Positions 1 to 5,268 of a stretch of DNA of 5,268 bases are shown here, piece by piece. The stretch lies in NCBI GenBank assembly GCA_017629415.1, contig JAGBXG010000361.1, forward strand, positions 1 to 5,268, in the 5' to 3' direction. The notes below the pieces were generated by a model, which searched no databases, was not told where the DNA came from, and saw only the letters and a program-made list of their open reading frames with translations. The number at the start of each line of letters is the position of its first letter. Position 1 is the first letter of the stretch. The position numbers were made by a program, and so were the translations under genes. This DNA comes from Pseudomonadota bacterium (GTDB taxonomy: Bacteria > Myxococcota > Bradymonadia > UBA4248).

Positions 1-1
1 A

Positions 2-16
2 CTCGTCGCCGACGAG
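2..16. other. Short hairpin at the window edge
   Basis: CTCGTC-GCC-GACGAG is a perfect 6-bp stem with a 3-base loop. It may be the tail of a structure that continues outside the window, such as a terminator for a gene to the left; without that sequence its role cannot be assigned. Confidence 0.35.
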
Positions 17-39
17 ATGTAAGACTTTTGCTGGGCGCT

Positions 40-201
40 GCCATTTGGATATCATGGCAAGGAAGCAAATCAAACACTCGAGTTTGCTGTGATGAGCAAA
101 GCGAATCAGGTTTCTCTCCCGGTGGGAGAGAACGCCCGAAGGGCCATAGTGAGGTCGCTGCTGACAAAAAAATGGCGCTAAAGGGCGAGCAAAAAGGGGC
201 T
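40..201 (+). repeat. Left copy of the flanking inverted repeat
   Basis: Bases 111-201 match the reverse complement of 5121-5211 at 82 of 91 positions by my count, with no gap. The match includes an exact 34-base block (111-144) and an exact 22-base block (180-201). An outer 11-base block, GCCATTTGGAT (40-50), also recurs inverted at 5230-5240, but here it is 42 bases further from the core than in the right copy. The core contains two adjacent hairpins: a 9-bp stem with loop GGT (112-132) and GCCC-GAA-GGGC (134-144). The two copies put their open reading frames in different frames, so this is not conserved protein-coding sequence. Confidence 0.85.
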
Positions 202-207
202 ACGCCA
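166..207 (-). terminator. Possible terminator of the ATPase gene inside the left repeat
   Basis: Minus-strand transcripts leaving the ATPase gene would meet TGGCG (207-203), a 25-base loop, CGCCA (177-173), then a run of seven T (172-166). The stem is only 5 bp and the loop long, so this is a weak terminator on paper. The T run is specific to the left copy of the repeat: the right copy has an interrupted AAGAAAG there. No better terminator is visible between 208 and 373. Confidence 0.3.
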
Positions 208-373
208 CAAACCACGCCATTAAAGATGCTGAGCTCCTTTGGAATCCTGCAATTGGAGTGGTTTTCGTTGTTTGAACGGAAACGTGCTGGCACCTCTTGG
301 TGAACCCCAAAACACGCTAAGGATCAAAGCCCCAAGACAACTAGGGATGAGGCAAAGCCTACGATTCAGGAAT
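202..373. other. Non-coding 3' flank of the ATPase gene
   Basis: This stretch holds no convincing gene. The only structures seen are small: AGGC-AAA-GCCT at 350-360, just past the ATPase stop codon, and CACC-TCTT-GGTG near 291-302. Neither has a following T-tract on the minus strand. The open frames crossing it have no ribosome-binding support and run into the repeat. Confidence 0.5.
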
Positions 374-2626
374 TTACATAAAAATATCCTGATCTGAATA
401 TTCATTGCCCTCACGAATCACGTGGCCCATATCTCGGAATTCCTGAACTGCAGCATCCCATAAAATATCGTGCGATATCTTTGTAGTTTGCGAAGCAGCA
501 CGAATACCAGCTCGCATCATTGCATTTTTAATATGGCCACCGCTCATTTCAAACGACTCTCCAAGTGCCATAAAATTGATATCATCAGACACGGGCGCAC
601 GTGGCGGAATTAAATGTCTCCATAATTCAGCGCGAGCTGCAGGATCAGGCATGGGAATATATATTTTGAATTGTATACGACGTGCCAATGCCTCATCCAA
701 GCCTTCTAATAAATTCGTCGTCAAAATGGCCACACCAGGATAGGCTTCTAACTTTTGAAGCAGAAAATTTACCTCAAGATTTGCATATCTATCATTCGAT
801 GATTTAACAGATGTCCTTTTGGCAAACAATGCATCGGCTTCATCAAATAAAAGCATTGCCTGAGACTTTTCAGCTTCATCAAATAATAAAGATAACTTTT
901 TCTCAGTTTCACCGACATATTTATCGACAACTTTAGAAAGATCGACCACATATAAAGCCCGTTTAAGCTCATGTGCTAAAACAAGGGCTGTCAATGTCTT
1001 TCCTGTGCCAGGAGGTCCGGAAAGCAATACACTCAAGCCTGCACCCGATGAATTATATTTGGAAAATCCCCATTTGTTCATCACAGTATCGCGATATTTG
1101 GCATAAGCCAGCACTTCTTGAAAAGTATTTCTCAAATCATCTGATAAAACAATATCATCGAGCAATAAAGTCGTGCTTCGAATCGAAGCAATACCGCTGA
1201 GTTTATGTCCTCGCGTGCGGTTCAATGTCTGTGTCAAATGTTCTGAAGTTAAGATTTCATCGGCAGACATATTGCCAGAACGCACAAATGTCATATCAAT
1301 CGTGTTCTGAATCTCATTTTCACTCAAACAATAACCAAGCGAAAGCTCACTGGCCACATCATCAGACGCCGATGATGGAAGATATTTGTCCAATGCTGTT
1401 TTCCAATAAAGATATTGGCTCTCTTTATCTGGCGGAGAACAGATAATTTCTGTCAATTCTCCAAATAATTTGCGCGAAAATGCCGTTTGCCGTTCTGTCA
1501 CAATGCAAAATTTGAGATGCGGATCTCCGCTGAGAATTTCACGAATCGTATGCGCATGCCGCAGACAGTATTTTTCAGCCTCTTCATGGATATCCGTCAA
1601 ACGAATCACCAGCAGCGCATGCCTCAGACGTATTTCACGAAACATGGCAGCAAAGTGAGCCTGCAATATGCGCTTAGAAGGCTCAGAATCGGCAAATATT
1701 CCCAAATCAAACTCTAGAACAGCCTGAAATGACCTTTGAGCTGCACGGCAAATGGCCTGCGTGCGCCCCAGTCCAGCATAACCTAAAACCGCAGCTCGTA
1801 CGGTTTTCTTAGATAATATTCTGGCAATATCTTTATCCCCAGCTCGCATTTCACAGGATGACAATGGAATGAAATGACAGGCTTCAAGATCAGTCTTAAA
1901 AGATTCCCCTAAAATATAAGCCAATACACGTTTGGGGACCAAAATGGACGAAAATTGCCTCGGTGTCTCATGTCCCCATCCTTCAATATCTCGCAGTTCA
2001 ATCAACGCATGCTGTCTGAGTCTGGAACTTGGATGTAATGCAGTTTCGATGGCTTCTGGTTCGTGGAAATTTAAAATATGATATAAAAAAGAGACACTCA
2101 CAAGCGACCCTGGATTCTCCCCGGAAACAAATCGCCAAACGCGTGTATATCTTTCATCATATTGGATTAAGGCTAAAATAATCACAATATGAAGTTCAAT
2201 ATCATTTAATCCAAAAATTTGGCGCAACGATTCTATCGTTAAAACATGAGAAAACGCCGTCTGATGCATGGCACAGGCTTCGAACGTCTGTTCTGTCCGA
2301 ATACGAATCGCTTGGGTCAGCTGCGCAAGCATACGTGCCGCATCATCAAGTGAAGGTACACCGTGTTCATTCAGCCACGTTTCTGCGGACGGTGAATTGT
2401 TCCCAATCATGCTGGCCAAAATCTTAGCCATGCTCACACTTTTGGGCGCATAACCGCCATTCTCATTCAATACAGCATCGCCATTTTGCCGCATGTATCG
2501 CATGCAAAGTAAAATAAACCACTCGCCATACATCTGGAACACTTCACGTGCCGAAGTAAATACCTGCGGCGTATCAAGTTCTAATGTATTTTCAATATTT
2601 TCTATAGATTTCTGTTTATCCGCCAT
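374..2626 (-). CDS. Tandem AAA+ ATPase, eCIS-associated (Afp15/PVC15-like) type
   Basis: This 750-residue protein is a cytoplasmic ATPase with one working and one degenerate AAA+ module. Residues about 130-230 (FGLNDIELHIVIILAL... then RY, SVSFLYHILN, SSRLR) fit the winged-helix-like N-terminal domain of ATPases found with extracellular contractile injection systems. Residues about 240-410 are a degenerate first AAA domain: its Walker A reads GYAGLGRT (282-289), with Arg288 replacing the catalytic Lys, and it has no DE Walker B. Residues about 490-710 are a complete second AAA domain: Walker A GPPGTGKT (537-544), pore-loop-like KYVGE (569-573), Walker B LLFDE (592-596), sensor 1 Asn638, arginine fingers Arg649/Arg650, and sensor 2 SGGHIKNA (695-702). 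The ATG start lacks a clear Shine-Dalgarno, but no better start is visible. It lies 52 bases behind the lipoprotein gene with no terminator between, so co-transcription is likely. The family is thought to act in assembly or cargo handling of injection particles; its role here is inferred, since no particle genes are present. Confidence 0.93.
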   Translation of the reverse strand: MADKQKSIENIENTLELDTPQVFTSAREVFQMYGEWFILLCMRYMRQNGDAVLNENGGYAPKSVSMAKILASMIGNNSPSAETWLNEHGVPSLDDAARMLAQLTQAIRIRTEQTFEACAMHQTAFSHVLTIESLRQIFGLNDIELHIVIILALIQYDERYTRVWRFVSGENPGSLVSVSFLYHILNFHEPEAIETALHPSSRLRQHALIELRDIEGWGHETPRQFSSILVPKRVLAYILGESFKTDLEACHFIPLSSCEMRAGDKDIARILSKKTVRAAVLGYAGLGRTQAICRAAQRSFQAVLEFDLGIFADSEPSKRILQAHFAAMFREIRLRHALLVIRLTDIHEEAEKYCLRHAHTIREILSGDPHLKFCIVTERQTAFSRKLFGELTEIICSPPDKESQYLYWKTALDKYLPSSASDDVASELSLGYCLSENEIQNTIDMTFVRSGNMSADEILTSEHLTQTLNRTRGHKLSGIASIRSTTLLLDDIVLSDDLRNTFQEVLAYAKYRDTVMNKWGFSKYNSSGAGLSVLLSGPPGTGKTLTALVLAHELKRALYVVDLSKVVDKYVGETEKKLSLLFDEAEKSQAMLLFDEADALFAKRTSVKSSNDRYANLEVNFLLQKLEAYPGVAILTTNLLEGLDEALARRIQFKIYIPMPDPAARAELWRHLIPPRAPVSDDINFMALGESFEMSGGHIKNAMMRAGIRAASQTTKISHDILWDAAVQEFRDMGHVIREGNEYSDQDIFM

Positions 2627-2678
2627 GAATGAACTATTAACCCAAAACGCTTATATGGTTTAAACGATAAAACAAGCC
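2627..2678 (-). promoter_or_regulatory. Short spacer before the ATPase gene: no clear Shine-Dalgarno, small palindrome
   Basis: The 52 bases between the lipoprotein stop and the ATPase start hold no hairpin-plus-T terminator and no recognisable Shine-Dalgarno; the last bases before ATG read GGTTAATAGTTCATTC. A perfect 8-base palindrome GTTTAAAC lies at 2658-2665, next to a -10-like TATAAG on the minus strand, but no well-spaced -35 was found. Read-through from the lipoprotein gene with weak or leaderless-style initiation is the simplest view. An internal promoter is possible but poorly supported. Confidence 0.3.
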
Positions 2679-3314
2679 TTATTCTGCCACAACATCCTGA
2701 CAATTGAGCGAATATTTCTGTTCAGCATCGATAGCTAAGACACATTTCTCTTTGGTTTCCGCTTCTATTCCATTGCTTCGTAAGCGAAAATAAACAATCT
2801 CCAATTTTCCTTCTTTATCTTGCCAGATGGGGGCATCCTCCGGCATTTGAAGATATCTCGGATTCCCTGTGCTGAGCATAATCATCGCATGAATCCAAAC
2901 ATAAGACTCTAAAGCCTCCATATTGGAACGCATGGCTTCAGAAAAAATCTTAAACAAGGAAGCATCCGGCATATCATAATAAATATTCGGCAAACCCACG
3001 GCTGCGGATCGATATCGATAAACAGCATCGGCAACATCAGGTGCATGCTTGATTTCAAAAAACATCAGGTTTCCAAGCCGAAAAACCGGCGATGCTTTCT
3101 CATTCTTCTTGAGATTTTGTTCGATAACTTTTGTATATTTTTTCAGTTGAGCATCATCTTCATCCACATATTCATATTCAAGCGGCTTGGTCCACTCAAA
3201 CGCAGCAGGGGTATCCGAAGGTCCGGATGTCTCCGGCCCATTGGCACCCGATGATGAACATGCGGCAGTCAAAGATGATAAAATAAAAACCGCTTTTTTA
3301 AACAGACTTTTCAT
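2679..3314 (-). CDS. Putative lipoprotein of unknown function
   Basis: This 211-residue protein is not recognised. Its N-terminus is a lipoprotein-type signal: KSLFKK, a hydrophobic stretch AVFILSSL, then TAAC with Cys19 as the predicted lipidated residue. Thr at -3 is a less common lipobox residue. Ser at +2 would favour outer-membrane sorting under the E. coli Lol rule. Residues 20-38 are a Ser/Gly/Pro/Thr-rich tether, followed by an acidic patch (YEYVDEDDAQ) and a mixed globular domain. The C-terminal 40 residues alternate like beta strands and carry Cys191 and Cys205, which could form a periplasmic disulfide. The start is supported by GAGG seven bases upstream (plus-strand CCTC at 3322-3325). 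It sits between a metalloprotease gene, from which a terminator separates it, and an ATPase gene it probably shares a transcript with. It might be an envelope partner or an immunity protein for the metalloprotease, but that is a guess from position only. Confidence 0.85.
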   Translation of the reverse strand: MKSLFKKAVFILSSLTAACSSSGANGPETSGPSDTPAAFEWTKPLEYEYVDEDDAQLKKYTKVIEQNLKKNEKASPVFRLGNLMFFEIKHAPDVADAVYRYRSAAVGLPNIYYDMPDASLFKIFSEAMRSNMEALESYVWIHAMIMLSTGNPRYLQMPEDAPIWQDKEGKLEIVYFRLRSNGIEAETKEKCVLAIDAEQKYSLNCQDVVAE

Positions 3315-3321
3315 TCCATAA

Positions 3322-3325
3322 CCTC
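3322..3325 (-). promoter_or_regulatory. Shine-Dalgarno GAGG of the lipoprotein gene
   Basis: GAGG on the minus strand stands seven bases before the ATG ending at plus-strand 3314. It supports this start, which also places the lipoprotein signal exactly at the N-terminus. Confidence 0.65.
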
Positions 3326-3362
3326 AAAACGAGAAATATATCAACAAAGATAATCCCAATAT

Positions 3363-3390
3363 ACAAAACAGGGCATCTTCTCAGATGCCC
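3363..3390 (-). terminator. Intrinsic terminator of the metalloprotease gene
   Basis: Seventeen bases past the metalloprotease stop codon the minus-strand transcript folds into a perfect 8-bp stem, GGGCAUCU/AGAUGCCC, closed by a GAGA tetraloop of the stable GNRA type. It is followed directly by UGUUUUG. This is a standard Rho-independent layout with a short U-tract. It should largely uncouple the metalloprotease gene from the lipoprotein and ATPase genes downstream, which then need their own promoter or read-through. Confidence 0.75.
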
Positions 3391-3407
3391 CGATGATACA
3401 ACGCTTA

Positions 3408-4814
3408 TCAAGCCTCGTACGGTGAAATTTTTGTCCCAGTTTCTTTGCCGCTCGGATCATCTGTATGAAGTCCTAAGCCCTCAAACCAAGCCTTGTGCTC
3501 GGCACTTGTCTTTGAACCTTTAGGACGGGCCACGTGATAACTGGCATAAAGCTCGGCAAATTCTTCGCCCGGATCGCGGAATTGATACATACTGATCTTC
3601 TGGCTCCAAGCAGAATTGTTGAAGGAAAACCAGCCGCGATTCTCATAACCTTCATGGATCTGACGACCTTTCATGTAGGAACGCAAGCCTTGGTACCAAG
3701 GCATACCCGATCCCGCATCTGCAAATGAATTAATAATATGTTTATAAACCTGACTGTTGAGAAGAACGGCTCTCAAATCTGTATATTTACGATAGGAACC
3801 CTTATCTTTTTTACCCGTCACCCAGTTCAAAGCTTTTTTCGCCCAACCCTGCTTTTCGTTTTCAGGATCAAGACGTTTGCCACGCGTTTCATAAGCCTTT
3901 TTGACTTGAGCATAAATCTTGCCCTGATCATAGCTCGTCACGCGATTCTTGATAAGCTGCCGTGCACCCTCGCGAGCAATTTCAAGCTCTTCACCTTCAA
4001 GCGATTCGCCAAATGGCGTATCAATCTGAGCCTCAATTGCAGATGCCACCTTTTTCGCATTCTTGCCTTCATCTTTCCAACCGGAAATCTTTCTAAAATC
4101 CTCACGTTTGGAATATTTCTGACCCGCATCGACAATATGACCAAGCTCATGCACCATCGTGCAATTCAACGAATTCAATGAATATTTATAATCTGCAGCA
4201 GATTCGCAATAACCTCGACCAGCTTGGCGTGCCGTGTTCGCATCCGTATAGTTTACATTATAACAACCGAGCGTCCAAACGGCAAAACCGCCACTGCCAT
4301 CCTTAGAATTCTCAGTTGTAATAGAAGAAACTTTATCCACATGTGATTTCGGAAGCAGCGAAAGACTATAATATAAATGTTTGAGCCCGTTGGCCGTCCA
4401 TTGGTCTTCCTGATCCATATAAGAAAACTTAAAAATCTTGCCTTTCAGCGTTCCGGCACCCACTTTGACGCCATATTTGACCTGAACAAACTCGGTCATC
4501 GCTTCTTCGCTGACAACATAATGATAAAGTGCATCCATACAGCTGTTGCGATGGGCACCCGTCAACCCTTTCGCCAGACTCAACATCAAAGTGGTGTTCG
4601 CGCCCAACGAAGTCAGCTCGGCTTCCGTCGCACCTTCTATCGCCGAAAGCGCCGCAGCACCATCCTTCGCAGATATTGCCTCACTTAAAAGCGTTTCCGG
4701 AGATTTCTTCTCTTGCTCCTTCGAAGCCGGCGTGACTGACTTCGCAACCGATGACTCAGCAACTTGCGCCTGCTTTTTCTCCTGTGCTTTACTCATGGCT
4801 TTTGTTTCAAGCAT
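3408..4814 (-). CDS. Putative ATLF-type zinc metalloprotease, probable secreted toxin/effector
   Basis: This 468-residue protein carries a gluzincin-like active site. HELGH at 222-226 supplies two His zinc ligands and catalytic Glu223, followed by Asp229 (HELGHIVD; anthrax lethal factor has HEFGHAVD). Near the C-terminus EEFAELY (417-423) resembles lethal factor EFFAEAF, making Glu417 the likely third zinc ligand. Tyr410 lies seven residues before it, the same spacing as lethal factor Tyr728 and Glu735. About 184 residues separate HELGH from Tyr410, far more than the roughly 40 in lethal factor. Residues 1-40 are Lys/Gln/Glu/Ser/Ala-rich, apparently disordered, and show no Sec signal peptide, so export would need another route such as loading into an injection particle. 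Residues about 40-110 are helical and Ala/Leu-rich. Four Cys are present (92, 184, 203, 218). Met1 is chosen over Met7 because AAGGAG lies seven bases upstream of it. The substrate is unknown; the toxin role is inferred from motif, leader and the neighbouring ATPase. Confidence 0.88.
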   Translation of the reverse strand: MLETKAMSKAQEKKQAQVAESSVAKSVTPASKEQEKKSPETLLSEAISAKDGAAALSAIEGATEAELTSLGANTTLMLSLAKGLTGAHRNSCMDALYHYVVSEEAMTEFVQVKYGVKVGAGTLKGKIFKFSYMDQEDQWTANGLKHLYYSLSLLPKSHVDKVSSITTENSKDGSGGFAVWTLGCYNVNYTDANTARQAGRGYCESAADYKYSLNSLNCTMVHELGHIVDAGQKYSKREDFRKISGWKDEGKNAKKVASAIEAQIDTPFGESLEGEELEIAREGARQLIKNRVTSYDQGKIYAQVKKAYETRGKRLDPENEKQGWAKKALNWVTGKKDKGSYRKYTDLRAVLLNSQVYKHIINSFADAGSGMPWYQGLRSYMKGRQIHEGYENRGWFSFNNSAWSQKISMYQFRDPGEEFAELYASYHVARPKGSKTSAEHKAWFEGLGLHTDDPSGKETGTKISPYEA

Positions 4815-4821
4815 TTCTTAT

Positions 4822-4827
4822 CTCCTT
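4822..4827 (-). promoter_or_regulatory. Shine-Dalgarno AAGGAG of the metalloprotease gene
   Basis: On the minus strand AAGGAG is followed by seven bases and then the ATG ending at plus-strand 4814. The next in-frame ATG (Met7) has no such site in front of it, so this element decides the start. Confidence 0.85.
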
Positions 4828-4859
4828 ATTTAGTACACGACATCACAACAATACACCTA

Positions 4860-4887
4860 TATATAGTTTATCATAGATTTACTTCAA
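4860..4887 (-). promoter_or_regulatory. Candidate sigma70-type promoter of the metalloprotease gene
   Basis: On the minus strand TTGAAG (4887-4882) and TATATA (4865-4860) are 16 bases apart, giving a 5' leader of roughly 40 bases. Each hexamer matches consensus at four of six positions. An alternative pair upstream, TTGTTG and TATGAT, also has a 16-base spacer, so the exact promoter is uncertain in this AT-rich stretch. The -10 lies within the perfect palindrome CTATATATAG (4857-4866), which could serve as an operator but may be only low-complexity sequence. Confidence 0.35.
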
Positions 4888-4970
4888 AACACAACAAATA
4901 TAGACATCACAAACTAAAAGCTGTACTTATCAAGCCATTCATATTGCAAAGCTATCATGAGGGCATCTTC

Positions 4971-5021
4971 TTTAAATATATATATTATGTATAAAATATA
5001 TATTCTATTTATATATATTTT
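4971..5021. other. 51-base almost pure A/T tract with 11-base inverted arms
   Basis: Only two of 51 bases are G or C (G4989 and C5005). AAATATATATA (4974-4984) recurs inverted at 5010-5020. The tract lies between the putative metalloprotease promoter and the hairpin-rich right flank. Such tracts are typical binding sites for H-NS-like silencers or easily melted DNA, and also help upstream promoter activity; which, if any, applies cannot be told from sequence. Confidence 0.6.
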
Positions 5022-5089
5022 GCCGTTCTATGTCGCCCAAGGGCTCCATACGAACGGCTTTCTGCGCTATTTGCTGCGCAAATACGCGC
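5022..5089. repeat. Two long hairpins next to the right repeat
   Basis: The first spans 5022-5058: GCCGTTC pairs with GAACGGC, then TATG with CATA after one bulged base, then a short GCC/GGC stem at the tip. The second spans 5064-5089: GCGC-TATTTGC pairs with GCAAATA-GCGC across a TGC loop with one bulged C. Neither is followed by a T-tract on the appropriate strand, so they are not obvious terminators. They adjoin the right repeat and have no counterpart in the left flank, so they may belong to a longer form of the same repeat or be a separate structured element. Confidence 0.55.
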
Positions 5090-5120
5090 GAAAAACATCA
5101 ATGCTATGCCGGGTTTAGGG

Positions 5121-5240
5121 AGCCCCTTTTTGCTCGCCCTTTGGCGCGCTTTCTTCGTCAGCTTTGACCTCACTATCGCCCTTCGGGCGTTCTCTCCCAC
5201 CGGGAGAGAAACTTGATGAGCGAAATCCCATCCAAATGGC
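5121..5240 (-). repeat. Right copy of the flanking inverted repeat
   Basis: This is the inverted partner of the left copy: exact 34-base identity at 5178-5211, exact 22-base identity at 5121-5142, and the outer 11-base block at 5230-5240. The tandem hairpins are retained (stem TTCTCTCCC/GGGAGAGAA around 5190-5210 and GCCC/GGGC at 5178-5188). Compared with the left copy it is shorter between core and outer block and lacks the seven-base A run. The two copies point their AGGGGCT ends inward and their GCCATTTGGAT ends outward, bracketing about 4.9 kb that holds all three genes. Confidence 0.85.
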
Positions 5241-5268
5241 GGCAAAAACCAGTCATATTCACGAATCA

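Noticed and set aside
28..303. 91-residue open frame on the plus strand
   Set aside because: It runs through the left repeat, has no ribosome-binding site, and the repeat core is read in a different frame from the frame open across the right copy, so the peptide is not conserved.
282..303. Terminator hairpin near CACCTCTTGGTG downstream of the ATPase gene
   Set aside because: The stem is only 4 bp and no T-tract follows on the minus strand.
3315..3370. Promoter for the lipoprotein gene
   Set aside because: Several -35-like and -10-like hexamers occur (TTGTAT, TATATT) but none are spaced 16-18 bases apart, so no promoter is claimed.
3738..4181. 147-residue open frame on the plus strand
   Set aside because: It is antisense to the middle of the metalloprotease gene, whose motifs and Shine-Dalgarno establish the minus strand as coding.
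3371..4971. 11-base direct repeat GGGCATCTTCT at 3371-3381 and 4961-4971
   Set aside because: A few 11-base matches are expected by chance in a window this size; one copy is simply part of the terminator stem, and the second lacks the matching arm.
5009..5245. 78-residue open frame on the minus strand
   Set aside because: It is a translation of the right repeat and the adjoining hairpins; composition is repeat-like and the left copy does not keep the frame.
411..5268. 10-base match TCACGAATCA at 411-420 and at the right window end, considered as an attachment-site pair
   Set aside because: It is short, lies inside the ATPase coding sequence at one end, and is expected by chance.

Overview
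The window holds a compact three-gene module, all on the minus strand, set between two inverted copies of a structured, GC-richer intergenic repeat. In order of transcription it reads: a putative LF-like (ATLF-type) zinc metalloprotease (4814 to 3408), an unrecognised small lipoprotein (3314 to 2679), and a large tandem AAA+ ATPase of the type found with extracellular contractile injection systems (eCIS; 2626 to 374). No sheath, tube, baseplate, transposase, integrase, tRNA, rRNA or CRISPR sequence was seen. The host is probably a Gram-negative bacterium, because the middle protein has a lipoprotein signal with a Ser/Gly/Pro-rich tether. This ATPase family and this lipoprotein style are common in Myxococcota/Bradymonadia-like and other former Deltaproteobacteria, but the taxonomic guess is weak.

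Region by region (plus-strand coordinates): 1-39 holds only a short hairpin at the window edge. 40-201 is the left repeat copy. 202-373 is non-coding and is the 3' side of the ATPase gene, whose transcript may end within the left repeat. 374-2626 is the ATPase. 2627-2678 is a 52-base gap with no terminator, so the lipoprotein and ATPase genes are probably co-transcribed. 2679-3314 is the lipoprotein. 3315-3407 holds a convincing intrinsic terminator for the metalloprotease gene. 3408-4814 is the metalloprotease, with a strong Shine-Dalgarno and a plausible sigma70-type promoter upstream. 4971-5021 is an extremely AT-rich tract. 5022-5089 holds two long hairpins. 5121-5240 is the right repeat copy.

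Working model (inference): the metalloprotease is a toxin or effector with a disordered, charged N-terminal leader and a catalytic domain whose HExxHxxD, upstream Tyr and EEFAE motifs match the anthrax lethal factor active site in order and in the Tyr-Glu spacing. The ATPase belongs to a family linked to contractile injection systems. The lipoprotein could be an envelope partner or an immunity protein, but nothing in its sequence proves this. The terminator after the toxin gene suggests it is expressed separately from the lipoprotein-ATPase pair. The flanking inverted repeats make it possible that the module moves or recombines as a unit, although they may simply be two copies of a dispersed intergenic repeat.
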